Assembly (NCBI GenBank): GCA_900543695.1
Contig: UQSG01000007.1
Location: forward strand, 1-64,000
Length of the DNA: 64,000 bases
Origin: an uncultured Clostridium sp.
GTDB taxonomy: Bacteria; Bacillota; Clostridia; UBA1212; UBA1255
Reading direction: 5' to 3'
Shown: positions 25,504-33,854 of the stretch, one piece after another
Layout of the letters: each line of letters starts with the position of its first letter
Position numbering within the stretch: position 1 is the stretch's first letter
The notes under the pieces: generated by a model
Database searches by the model: none
The model's input: only the letters and a program-made list of their open reading frames with translations
What the model was told of the DNA's origin: nothing
Program-made: the position numbers and the translations under genes

Positions 25504-26868
25504 ATGAACAACGATATATTAAACGGTTTTTTCGACGCAGATACATTTGTGCAGACAAACTCGTATATTTTATCGCCTTCCGCAGATCCGGAAAGCCCTG
25601 CTGGAGACGGCGTGACGACGGGCTACGGTTCCGTCGCCGGAAGAGCGGTTTTTGCTGCATTCCAGGATGAATCCGTATTGAAGGGCTCCGTGGGAACGGC
25701 GCATGCGCATAAAATCGCGGCGTGCATCGATATGGCCGTCAAGGCCGGCGTCCCCTTTGTGTTTTTGATCGATTCGGCAGGGGCAAGGATCGGGGAAGGG
25801 CTTGACGTGCTGGACGGATACGGGCGAATTATGAAGGCCCTGTCGAATGCGCTCGGCATCATCCCCGTGTTTGCGCTCGTTGCCGGCAAATGCACCGGCG
25901 CCGCGGCGCTGATCGCATCGATGGCCGATTTCGTGATTATGCCGCAGGACGGCGCTTATTTTTCTTTTTCCGGACAAGATGCCCTGCAGGCTGCGTCCCA
26001 AGCCGATTGCAGAAAGATCGGCTCCGCTTCCTGCGCGGCGCAGGCCGGAATGCTTTCCATGACGGGCACGGATTTAAACGACTGTTTTCAGAAGCTGCGA
26101 GCGCTGATCGGTTATCTTCCGGATAATTCCGATTGCGAAGCTCCCGCCGCAGAAGCCGGAGACGATTACGCCAGACGGATCAGCGCGGAGGGCTTCGGTA
26201 CGTTCGAGCCGTACGACGTGAAGCGGCTGATCGAGCAGATCGCAGACGAAGGGACCTGGACGGAGCTTTCTGCGGAATATGCGCCGAATGCCGTCACGGG
26301 ATTTGCAAAAATCGGAGATTGCTCCGTATGTATCGTCGCAAATCAGCCTTCCGTAAGAGACGGCGTACTGGATCAGGCGGCGTGTCTGAAGATCTCCGGT
26401 CTTCTTGCATTTTGCGATAAATTTTCGATTCCTGTGGTGACGCTTACAAATACGTGCGGTTTTGCCGTCTCGCCGGAAGAGGAGGAGAAGGCGTTGCCGT
26501 CGGTGGCCGCGCTGCTGACCACCTCTTTTTCAAACAGCGAGATGCCCAAAATCAACATCATCACGGGGAAGGCATACGGAAGCGCATACCTTTCTATGAA
26601 CGCCAAGCAAACAGGTGCGGATCTTGTATATGCCTGGAGCGGCGCGGATATTTCCGTAATAACTCCGGAGGCAGGTGCGCTTCTTGTTTATAACGAGGAA
26701 ATTAAGACCGCCAGCGATCCGGTGCAGGCCAGAAAAGAGGCAATCGAAAAATACCGGAAGGACTATGCGACGCCGGTTTACGCTGCTTCCAGGGGATTTG
26801 TAGACGATATTATTTCTCCGGCCGAAACCAGAGCACGCATTATCAGCGCTTTGTATTTATTTCACTAA
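25504..26868 (+). CDS. Carboxyltransferase subunit (methylmalonyl-CoA/acyl-CoA type, 12S-like)
   Basis: 454 residues of the acyl-CoA carboxyltransferase superfamily, a tandem of two crotonase-like domains. GSVGTAHAHKI and FLIDSAGARIGEG (near residues 60-100) are in the N domain; TNTCGFAVSPEEE (near 315), GKAYGSAYLSMN and SGADISVITPE in the C domain. This subunit binds the acyl-CoA and moves CO2 to or from biotin. It is shorter than the usual 500-520 residues of MmdA or the transcarboxylase 12S subunit, mainly through a shortened inter-domain part. Followed by a biotin carrier and an OadA-like subunit on one transcript. Which acyl-CoA is used cannot be read from the sequence. Confidence 0.85.
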   Translation: MNNDILNGFFDADTFVQTNSYILSPSADPESPAGDGVTTGYGSVAGRAVFAAFQDESVLKGSVGTAHAHKIAACIDMAVKAGVPFVFLIDSAGARIGEGLDVLDGYGRIMKALSNALGIIPVFALVAGKCTGAAALIASMADFVIMPQDGAYFSFSGQDALQAASQADCRKIGSASCAAQAGMLSMTGTDLNDCFQKLRALIGYLPDNSDCEAPAAEAGDDYARRISAEGFGTFEPYDVKRLIEQIADEGTWTELSAEYAPNAVTGFAKIGDCSVCIVANQPSVRDGVLDQAACLKISGLLAFCDKFSIPVVTLTNTCGFAVSPEEEEKALPSVAALLTTSFSNSEMPKINIITGKAYGSAYLSMNAKQTGADLVYAWSGADISVITPEAGALLVYNEEIKTASDPVQARKEAIEKYRKDYATPVYAASRGFVDDIISPAETRARIISALYLFH

Positions 26869-26892
26869 AAGGAAAGGACGGCAAATCAGATT

Positions 26893-27291
26893 ATGAAAAA
26901 ATATAACATCAAAGTAAACGGAGTTTCTTACGAAGTGGAGGTAGAAGAGGTCGGGAGTGCTGCCTCTTCTGCCCCGATCCAGCCGGCTCCGGCTCCGGCT
27001 TCGCCGGCCGCCGCTGCAAAAGAGCCTACTCCCGTACCTCCGGCACCCGCAGCGGCACCCTCTGCTCCGTCTGCAGGAGCGAACACCGTAACCGCGCCGA
27101 TGCCGGGCACAATTGTCAAAATCAACGTCAAAGCGGGCGACGCTGTGAAAAAAGGCGACGTTTTCCTTGTATTGGAAGCGATGAAAATGGAAAACGACAT
27201 TACCTCGCCGGCGGACTGCACGATTGCATCTGTAAATGTATCGCAGGGCGCCTCGGTCTCCACGGGCGACATCCTGATTACGTATAACTGA
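26893..27291 (+). CDS. Biotin carboxyl carrier protein (1.3S / gamma-type)
   Basis: 132 residues: a short N-terminal segment MKKYNIKVNGVSYEVEVEE, an Ala/Pro-rich flexible linker (about 25-60), and a biotinyl domain with EAMKMEND, the Lys to be biotinylated near residue 98, about 35 residues from the C terminus as usual. APMPGTIVKINVKAGD opens the domain. It would shuttle carboxybiotin between the flanking gene products. Spacing is 24 bases from the previous gene and 18 to the next. It has no membrane segment, unlike the anchored OadG-type subunits. Confidence 0.92.
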   Translation: MKKYNIKVNGVSYEVEVEEVGSAASSAPIQPAPAPASPAAAAKEPTPVPPAPAAAPSAPSAGANTVTAPMPGTIVKINVKAGDAVKKGDVFLVLEAMKMENDITSPADCTIASVNVSQGASVSTGDILITYN

Positions 27292-27309
27292 GAAAGGATT
27301 GGAAGACCG

Positions 27310-28701
27310 ATGGTTAAAATTACAGAGACCGTTTTGAGGGACGCGCATCAATCGCTGATTGCAACCAGAATGACTACGGAGCAAATGCTTCCGATTGTGG
27401 AGAGCCTGGACCGCATCGGTTATCACGCGCTGGAGGCATGGGGCGGAGCGACATTCGACGCATCGCTGCGCTTTTTGAATGAAGATCCGTGGGACCGCCT
27501 CAGAAAGATCAAAGCAAAGGCAAAAAAAACCCCGCTTCAAATGCTTCTGCGCGGACAGAATATTCTCGGCTATAAGCATTACGCGGATGACGTCGTTGAT
27601 TATTTTGTGCAAAAAGCGATCGCCAACGGAATGGACATTATTCGCATTTTTGATGCGCTCAATGATCCCAGAAACATAGAACGCGCAATGAAGGCCTGCC
27701 TCAAAGAGGGCGGACATGCGCAGGGGTGCATCTGCTATACGATCAGTCCGTATCACAATCAGGATATTTTCGTACGCGATGCCAAACGTCTTGAGGAAAT
27801 GGGAGCGTCCTCCATCTGCATCAAAGACATGGCCGGGCTGCTGCTGCCCTATGAGGCCTACCGGCTCGTAAAAGCTTTAAAAGAAAACGTTTCCGTTCCG
27901 ATCGAGCTTCATACGCATTATACGAGCGGCTGCGGATCCATGACATATCTGAAAGCGATTGAGGCGGGCGTCGATATTATTGACTGCGCAATTTCGCCGT
28001 TTGCTATGGGAACCTCTCAGCCGCCCACCGAACCGATCGTCGCAGCGGTTGCGGGCACGGAATATGATACCGGCCTCGATTTGAAGGCGCTCAGCGAAAT
28101 TGCGGATTATTTCCGGCCGATTCGCGAAGAGTATATCCAGTCCGGGCAGCTTGATCCGAAAATGCTCGGCGTAGACATTAATGCGCTGATTTATCAGGTC
28201 CCCGGCGGAATGCTGTCGAACCTCGTTTCCCAGCTGAAGCAGGCCAATGCTATGGACCGGTACGACGAAGTCCTAAAGGAAGTACCGCGCGTTCGTGCAG
28301 ACCTGGGGTATCCACCTCTGGTCACGCCCTCCAGTCAAATCGTAGGCTCTCAGGCCGTGTTGAACGTACTCTCCGGCGAGCGGTATAAAATGGTTACGAA
28401 AGAGACAAAAGGCATTGTAAAGGGCGAGTACGGCGCGACGCCGGCTCCCATCAGCAAAGAAATCAGGGATCTGATCCTGAAGGGAGAAGAACCCATTACC
28501 TGCCGCCCGGCAGACCTGATCGCGCCGGAGCTTGACAAAATCCGACAGGAAATCACGCAATATATCGAGCAGGAGGAAGACGTGCTCACATACGCGCTAT
28601 TCCCACAGCAGGCGCTGGCCTTTTTCCAAAAGCGGCAGGCCGCAAAATACGGGCTGGACGCATCGGAGGCGGATTTTGAAGCAAAAATTCATCCCGTATA
28701 A
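27310..28701 (+). CDS. OadA-like carboxyltransferase subunit (5S-like)
   Basis: 463 residues. The HMGL/TIM-barrel carboxyltransferase domain opens with ITETVLRDAHQSLIATRMTT, then EAWGGATFDASLRFLNEDPW, MLLRGQNILGY, RIFDALND, the Lys to be carbamylated in ICIKDMAGLL and the metal ligands ELHTHYTSG, followed by the PYC/OADA conserved domain (VPGGMLSNL). The C-terminal biotinyl domain of full OadA is absent; the free carrier at 26893 replaces it. It transfers carboxyl between biotin and pyruvate/oxaloacetate. With the two upstream genes this matches the 12S-1.3S-5S set of propionibacterial transcarboxylase. No Na+-pumping beta subunit lies in the window. Confidence 0.92.
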   Translation: MVKITETVLRDAHQSLIATRMTTEQMLPIVESLDRIGYHALEAWGGATFDASLRFLNEDPWDRLRKIKAKAKKTPLQMLLRGQNILGYKHYADDVVDYFVQKAIANGMDIIRIFDALNDPRNIERAMKACLKEGGHAQGCICYTISPYHNQDIFVRDAKRLEEMGASSICIKDMAGLLLPYEAYRLVKALKENVSVPIELHTHYTSGCGSMTYLKAIEAGVDIIDCAISPFAMGTSQPPTEPIVAAVAGTEYDTGLDLKALSEIADYFRPIREEYIQSGQLDPKMLGVDINALIYQVPGGMLSNLVSQLKQANAMDRYDEVLKEVPRVRADLGYPPLVTPSSQIVGSQAVLNVLSGERYKMVTKETKGIVKGEYGATPAPISKEIRDLILKGEEPITCRPADLIAPELDKIRQEITQYIEQEEDVLTYALFPQQALAFFQKRQAAKYGLDASEADFEAKIHPV

Positions 28702-28710
28702 TAATCGGAC

Positions 28711-29964
28711 ATGAAAGCCAAGTTTGACTATGATTGTATCGTAATCGGCGGCGGCCCGGCTGGACTTATGGCCGCCATACAATCGGCCGCCGCCGGAAAC
28801 AGAGTTGCGGTACTCGAACGAAACGGGGTTTTATGCAAAAAGCTGCGTATTACGGGCAAAGGGCGCTGTAATCTGACGAACGACTGCGATTTTGATTCGT
28901 TGATGGCAGGAATTCCGCACAATCCCAAATTTTTATTTTCTGCCCTGAAAAAGTTTTCTAATACCGACATTATTTCCTTTTTCCAAGAGCAGGGCTTAAA
29001 AACCGTTACGGAACGCGGCGGGCGCGTTTTTCCGGAAACACAAAGGGCAGGAGATGTCGCCGGGGCGTTGATTGCCTGCGCAAGAAAGCATCACATTGAC
29101 ATTTTCACAAATACGCGCGTTCTTTCCGTATGGATCGAGGAGCATACGGTGCGCGGCGTTTTGTTCCGCTGTGGGAAGAATGAGAGCCGTCTGTCGGCTC
29201 CCTTTGTCGTGGTTGCGACCGGAGGACTTTCCTATCCGCTTACCGGAAGCACAGGAGACGGCTATCTTTTTGCAGAGCAGGCGGGACATACAATCATATC
29301 GCCGCATGCGTCTCTTGCAGCGCTTCTTTCCGGCGAGCCTTTTATGAATGCACTCAAAGGCCTCTCTTTAAGAAATATTTCCATTTCACTGCTGGAAAAC
29401 GGCAGAATCGTTTATCAGGATTTCGGAGAATTACTGTTTACCGGAAGCGGCGTATCCGGGCCCGTTATATTGAGCGCATCCGCATATTATAAGCCGGATT
29501 CCGAAACGGTCCTTTACATCGATCTGAAGCCGGCGCTCGATGAGAAAAAGCTTTACGAACGAATCCAGCGTGATTTCATGGAATCCAGCCGCAAGCTGTT
29601 TTCCAACGCTTTGGACAAGCTGCTTCCAAAGAAAATGATTCCCGTATTGATTGCGCGGACTGGAATTGCTCCCGCAAAGCCGGTGAACCAGCTCAGCAGG
29701 GAAGAACGGATGACCGTTGTAAGGCTGATGAAACAGTTTTCCGTGCGCATTGACGCAATCGACGACGTCAAGAACGCAATTGTAACAGCCGGCGGCGTCT
29801 GCGTCCGGGAGGTGGATCCAAAAACGATGGAATCCAAGCTCTGCCGCGGACTTTTTTTTGCAGGAGAAGTTCTGGACGTAGACGGATACACGGGAGGATT
29901 TAACTTAACCATCGCGTTTTCCACAGGCTATGCGGCAGGAAGCGGAACGAATAAAAAGGAATGA
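28711..29964 (+). CDS. NAD(P)/FAD-dependent oxidoreductase, HI0933/YhiN family
   Basis: 417 residues with the FAD-binding Rossmann motif VIGGGPAGLMAAI at residues 11-22, the family signature KKLRITGKGRCNLTN near 45, ATGGLSYPLTGSTGDGY near 170 and a C-terminal second FAD contact GLFFAGEVLDVDGYTGGFNL near 375. Family members are flavoproteins of unclear substrate (some annotated aminoacetone oxidase or tricarballylate-like). The family sometimes sits near cytidylate kinase; not here. It starts 9 bases after the OadA-like gene without a clear ribosome binding site. galE follows after its own promoter. Confidence 0.88.
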   Translation: MKAKFDYDCIVIGGGPAGLMAAIQSAAAGNRVAVLERNGVLCKKLRITGKGRCNLTNDCDFDSLMAGIPHNPKFLFSALKKFSNTDIISFFQEQGLKTVTERGGRVFPETQRAGDVAGALIACARKHHIDIFTNTRVLSVWIEEHTVRGVLFRCGKNESRLSAPFVVVATGGLSYPLTGSTGDGYLFAEQAGHTIISPHASLAALLSGEPFMNALKGLSLRNISISLLENGRIVYQDFGELLFTGSGVSGPVILSASAYYKPDSETVLYIDLKPALDEKKLYERIQRDFMESSRKLFSNALDKLLPKKMIPVLIARTGIAPAKPVNQLSREERMTVVRLMKQFSVRIDAIDDVKNAIVTAGGVCVREVDPKTMESKLCRGLFFAGEVLDVDGYTGGFNLTIAFSTGYAAGSGTNKKE

Positions 29965-29989
29965 CTTTTGCTGCAAAATATAATATAAT
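29961..29989 (+). promoter_or_regulatory. galE promoter
   Basis: Two overlapping TATAAT boxes (29979-29984 and 29984-29989). The second is 17 bases downstream of ATGACT (29961-29966), a moderate -35 box. The leader carries TTCGGAGG ahead of the galE ATG. Confidence 0.5.
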
Positions 29990-30022
29990 ACAAAAGCAAA
30001 TTGTTTTTCGGAGGTTTTATCC

Positions 30023-31036
30023 ATGAATATACTGGTAACCGGCGGAACGGGTTTTATCGGGAGCCACACGATCGTCTCCCTTTTGAATGAAGGACATCAC
30101 GTCATAGCCTTTGATAACTTTTACAATTCAAAAGAGACCGTCGTAGAGGCGATCGAGCATATCACCGGGAAAAGCTTTGTTTTTTACCGTGCAGACATGA
30201 CGCAGCCGGAATTACTGGAAAAAATATTCAGTGAAAATCAAATTGACTGCGTGATTCATTTTGCCGGATATAAAGCGGTAGGGGAATCCGTAGAGAGGCC
30301 GCTTTCGTATTACCACAACAATGTTTACGGTACGCTTTGTCTTCTTGAAAAAATGAAGCAGCACGGCGTAAAGCGCATGATTTTCAGTTCCTCCGCTACG
30401 GTCTACGGGAAGCCGGAGTCGCTTCCGATCCGAGAGGATTTTCCTCTTAGCGTTACAAACCCATATGGCAGAACAAAGCTGATGATAGAGGAAATTCTCA
30501 GGGATCTCTGGGGATCGGATCAAGGCTGGTCTGTCGCTTTGCTGCGCTACTTTAATCCAGTCGGCGCCCATGAAAGCGGTCTGCTCTGTGAAGATCCAAA
30601 GGGGATTCCAAATAATATCGTTCCCAGGATCCTGGACGTCGCTTTCGGAAAGACGGAATTTATCACGGTTTACGGAGACGATTATCAGACGAAGGATGGT
30701 ACGGGCGTACGCGATTATATCCATGTTGTCGATCTGGCATACGGACACGTCAGAGCATTAGATTATGTTATGGGTCATTCTTCCGTGGAAGCCGTAAATC
30801 TTGGAACCGGCAGGGGATATTCGGTTTTTGAATTGATTCATACGTTTGAAACGGTCAACGGGATTCACATTCCTTACAAAATCTGCGCAAGAAGAGCGGG
30901 GGATATTGACGCATGCTATGCCGATCCGGCGAAAGCAAAGGCGCTTTTTGGATGGAACGCAGTCCGTGGGCTCGAAGAAATGTGCCGCGATGCATACAGA
31001 GCGAGGAAAAAGCTGGAGGAGGGGAGTAAGGCGTGA
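30023..31036 (+). CDS. galE: UDP-glucose 4-epimerase
   Basis: 337 residues, extended SDR. NAD-binding TGGTGFIGSH is at residues 6-15, the catalytic Ser-Ser-Ala (SSSATVYG, near 121-127) and YxxxK as YGRTKLMIE near 150; FNPVGAH near 180 and the GalE-type RDYIHVVDLA near 232. It interconverts UDP-glucose and UDP-galactose in the cytoplasm for galactose use or glycan synthesis, using glucose 1-phosphate-derived precursors made by Pgm. It has its own promoter and a strong GGAGG site. The end overlaps the next gene by 4 bases (GTGA). Confidence 0.93.
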   Translation: MNILVTGGTGFIGSHTIVSLLNEGHHVIAFDNFYNSKETVVEAIEHITGKSFVFYRADMTQPELLEKIFSENQIDCVIHFAGYKAVGESVERPLSYYHNNVYGTLCLLEKMKQHGVKRMIFSSSATVYGKPESLPIREDFPLSVTNPYGRTKLMIEEILRDLWGSDQGWSVALLRYFNPVGAHESGLLCEDPKGIPNNIVPRILDVAFGKTEFITVYGDDYQTKDGTGVRDYIHVVDLAYGHVRALDYVMGHSSVEAVNLGTGRGYSVFELIHTFETVNGIHIPYKICARRAGDIDACYADPAKAKALFGWNAVRGLEEMCRDAYRARKKLEEGSKA

Positions 31037-31572
31037 AGCGCTATAAAAATTCCAATCTGTTTTTATATATATCCGGTTTTGCTCTGCTTTTTCTCGGTAT
31101 CTTTCTGATTGCTTTTCCTTTTAAAGATTACGCGGCGACGATGCGTACGATGTGCCTTGCGCTGATTGCGATCGGCTGTCTGTTTATTTTGGCGTTTGCG
31201 TTTAACAGAAAGTGGTACTTCCGTCCCGGCTGGACGCTGGCTCAGGGCTTTTTTATGATTATTTTTGGGATCTTGCTTCTTTACTCTTTTGATAAAGAGC
31301 TTTCCGACGCGATCAATCTGATTTTTTCCATGTGGGCCTTGTTTTCCGGAACAACGCAGATCGCCGCCTCCATACAGCTTCGCGCGCTTGAGTTTTTGAA
31401 ATGGTGGAGAATTTTGTGCTGCGGATTTTTTAATATCCTCTTTTTTGCTTATTTTATCATTGATCCGCTCTCCGATTATCTTTCCTTATTTACATCTCTT
31501 GGAATTTATATTCTGGTCTGCGGTATCATCTGCCTTTCCGAGCCGTTTGTCTATAAAGCCACTATTAATTGA
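31033..31572 (+). CDS. HdeD-like (DUF308) membrane protein
   Basis: 179 residues starting at GTG. Six hydrophobic segments of about 20 residues are seen (for example LYISGFALLFLGIFLIAFP, LIAIGCLFILAFAF, FFMIIFGILLLYS, LGIYILVCGIICL), arranged as three repeats of a two-helix unit with W-x-L and GI-L-GI patterns as in the HdeD/DUF308 family. Function in Gram-positive bacteria is unknown; HdeD of E. coli is linked to acid resistance at high cell density. Overlaps galE by 4 bases, implying coupled translation. Confidence 0.7.
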   Translation: MKRYKNSNLFLYISGFALLFLGIFLIAFPFKDYAATMRTMCLALIAIGCLFILAFAFNRKWYFRPGWTLAQGFFMIIFGILLLYSFDKELSDAINLIFSMWALFSGTTQIAASIQLRALEFLKWWRILCCGFFNILFFAYFIIDPLSDYLSLFTSLGIYILVCGIICLSEPFVYKATIN

Positions 31573-31589
31573 AAGGACCGTAAGTTTTT

Positions 31590-32312
31590 ATGAAAGTAAA
31601 CTTGTTCCATCTGAAGCTGATTGCATTTGCGTCGCTGACATTATTTACATTGTCGATTTCCGGTCTTATTACAAACTCTGTTCTTGTTTTTATTTTTCAG
31701 CTGCTGGGATTTCTCTGCGTTCCGCTGTTTGCCTTTATCATATTGGAGGGATACCGCCATACACGCAGCGTTAATAAATATTTGCTTCGGGTTCTGCTGC
31801 TTGCAGTTCTTACGGCGCTGCCGCACAGATATGTATGTGTTTCCGCCGAAAATATCTGGGATGCGCAGCTGTTTTACAGCGCTGCGCTGACCGGTTTTTT
31901 TTGCCTGGGCTCTATTATATTGTATGAAAGAATCACCAATAAATACGGCCGCATTTTCTGCATCGTTTTCACCGTAGTCATTTCCTTTTTAATCGGACTG
32001 GAATTTGCTCCGCATGCACTGATTATTCTTTATATTATCCAGATCTGCCAAAATAAAAAGTTTGCTGAACTGGCGTATTATATTACAAGCTACTGCGCGG
32101 TGATTGCAATTGTCAGCGTTTTTATGTGGAACGTTTCGGACTCCGCAGAAATCAGAAATGAGTTAATCCAAAATATTTGTATTATCGGCTGTATTCCGGC
32201 TCTGCCTCTGATCAAAAAATATGACGGGTCCAAAGGCCCGTCATGCAAAACGTTCAGTTATCTTTACTATTTACTTCTTCTGGGAGTTATCGTTTCGATC
32301 AAGGTTCTGTGA
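31590..32312 (+). CDS. TraX-family membrane protein
   Basis: 240 residues, very hydrophobic, with about seven or eight membrane segments. The TraX-family elements are recognisable: an N-terminal LKLIAFASL, then FLCVPLFAFIILEGYRHTRSVNKYLLRVLLLA near residues 45-75 (family: xPIFAFLLVEGFxHTRxxxKYLLRL). The conserved Asp-His normally following LKLIAxxxMxxDH is missing (here ASLTLFTLSI), so catalytic function, if the family acts as an acyltransferase, is doubtful. Context gives no conjugation genes. Its last 42 bases overlap the end of the convergent exporter gene, whose terminator lies inside this coding sequence. Confidence 0.7.
   Translation: MKVNLFHLKLIAFASLTLFTLSISGLITNSVLVFIFQLLGFLCVPLFAFIILEGYRHTRSVNKYLLRVLLLAVLTALPHRYVCVSAENIWDAQLFYSAALTGFFCLGSIILYERITNKYGRIFCIVFTVVISFLIGLEFAPHALIILYIIQICQNKKFAELAYYITSYCAVIAIVSVFMWNVSDSAEIRNELIQNICIIGCIPALPLIKKYDGSKGPSCKTFSYLYYLLLLGVIVSIKVL
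32217..32246 (-). terminator. Terminator of the CNNM exporter gene
   Basis: On the minus strand, ATGACGGGCC TTT GGACCCGTCAT forms a stem (one bulged A) followed by ATTTTTTGATC. It lies about 25 bases beyond the exporter stop, within the coding sequence of the convergent TraX-like gene. Confidence 0.65.
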
Positions 32313-33770
32313 ATCCCGGCTCTCCCGAGACGGCTTGCTGCCCTTCGATTCGCTTTCCGCTGCGGATTTTTTCACATCCTCCGGTTCGATTATTTCTCCA
32401 ACCTTAATCTTTACGGTTTTGATGATCTTCTCGTTGCTGGCGAGCACGGTAAAAGTATAATTTTTATAATCAACCTCCGGATGCTCTCCTTCTTCGGGAA
32501 TGCTTCCAAGCAGCGCAATCACCAGTCCGCTGATGGTATCATAATCTTCAGAGGGAATGTCCAGCTCCAGCTCGTCGTTGATATCGTCAATCTCCATTAG
32601 TCCGTCTACGACATAAGTATCCTCTTCAAGCTTCTGGATTGTGTTTTCGATTTCCTCCGCCCCGTCGTACTCATCCCGGATATTTCCTACGAGCTCTTCA
32701 AGAATGTCTTCCATCGTTACGATTCCGGAGGTTCCGCCATATTCGTCTACCACAATCGTCATATGGGTTTTATTGTCCTTCAGCACGTTAAACACATCGT
32801 CGATTTTTTGAGATTCCGGGATGAAAGCAGGAGCACGCATGATTGCGTTCAAATTAAACGTATCCTCATTTACCTTTAATAGATCTTTAATATGGATAAT
32901 TCCAATGATATTGTCAACGCTGCCGTCATAGACGGGGAACCTGGAATAACGCTCCCTGGCCGCCATATCAATGACATGCTCAAACGTATCGTTGATGCTG
33001 ATCGCAACGATTTCCGTTCTGTGTGTCATGACATCCATCGCCGTTTTATCGCCGAACTCGAAGATGTTATTAATCATTTCGCTTTCGTCGTCGCCGATCA
33101 CGCCTTTTTCCTGCCCCTCGTTCACCATGAGAAGGATTTCCTCCTCAGTAACGTTCTCGCCGTCGTCATTCGGATTGATTCCGATCATACGAAGCACGCC
33201 GTTTACCGACCAGGTGACAAGCTTTATGAAAGGGGCGAAGATAAAGCCAGTGCCGCGCAGAGGGCTGATGGCGAGTCTTGCAACTCTTTCGCTGTATTTC
33301 ATTGCATATCGCTTCGGAACCAGCTCGCCGAAAACCAATGTCAGAAAGGAAAGCAGGATCGTAATGACAACAATACTGATCGTACTGATCAGGCTTCTGT
33401 GCTCCGCAGCAAACTGCCACGAAGAGGCCAGAGCATTTGTAATCATATCCGCAAAGGAGCTGGACGCAACCGCACTGTTCAGAAAGCCGGAGAAGGTAAC
33501 GCCAACTTGGATCGTAGATAAAAATCTGCTCGGATTTTCAACAATTTTTAAAAGAAGCGCGGCCTTTTTATCTCCGTTTTCTGCTTCTTTTTTTAGTTTA
33601 GTATCGTTTACGGAAAGAAGTGCAATTTCAGAAGATGCAAAAAATGCATTTAAAAATGTAAGAAAAACAATCAAAAAAATCTGTAAGGCCAGATTGCCGC
33701 CTCCTGTTGTATCCGCCGCTGACAGAATCTGTAAGGGGATACTTCCATCGTCGCTCATGAAAAAAACCAT
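32271..33770 (-). CDS. Hemolysin-family transporter (CNNM domain, CBS pair, CorC/HlyC)
   Basis: 499 residues. An N-terminal CNNM membrane domain with four hydrophobic segments (LQIFLIVFLTFLNAFFASSEIALLS; VGVTFSGFLNSAVASSSFA; STISIVVITILLSFLTLVFGELVPKR), then a CBS pair (RTEIVAIS...SRFPVYDG...IHIKDLL and MTIVVDEYGGTSGIVTMEDILEELVG), and a C-terminal CorC/HlyC domain ending around residue 465, followed by a charged Ser-rich tail. Family members export or regulate Mg2+, Co2+ or Na+. Two starts are possible: ATG 33770 is only one base from AAAGGA, and ATG 33758 (MSDDGS) is about 14 bases from it. Transcribed alone. Confidence 0.92.
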   Translation of the reverse strand: MVFFMSDDGSIPLQILSAADTTGGGNLALQIFLIVFLTFLNAFFASSEIALLSVNDTKLKKEAENGDKKAALLLKIVENPSRFLSTIQVGVTFSGFLNSAVASSSFADMITNALASSWQFAAEHRSLISTISIVVITILLSFLTLVFGELVPKRYAMKYSERVARLAISPLRGTGFIFAPFIKLVTWSVNGVLRMIGINPNDDGENVTEEEILLMVNEGQEKGVIGDDESEMINNIFEFGDKTAMDVMTHRTEIVAISINDTFEHVIDMAARERYSRFPVYDGSVDNIIGIIHIKDLLKVNEDTFNLNAIMRAPAFIPESQKIDDVFNVLKDNKTHMTIVVDEYGGTSGIVTMEDILEELVGNIRDEYDGAEEIENTIQKLEEDTYVVDGLMEIDDINDELELDIPSEDYDTISGLVIALLGSIPEEGEHPEVDYKNYTFTVLASNEKIIKTVKIKVGEIIEPEDVKKSAAESESKGSKPSRESRDSQNLDRNDNSQKK

Positions 33771-33795
33771 ATCCTTTCACTCATAAATTAAATAC

Positions 33796-33829
33796 AATTA
33801 CCCGCATAGTTTAAACCATGCGGGTAATT
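33796..33829 (-). terminator. Hairpin ending the surface-protein transcript
   Basis: Perfect 12-base stem AATTACCCGCAT / ATGCGGGTAATT with a 10-base loop, followed on the minus strand by a T-rich run. It lies between the stop of the surface-protein gene (33855) and the exporter gene. Confidence 0.65.
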
Positions 33830-33854
33830 TTGTCAATAACGTTCCTGCGTATTT

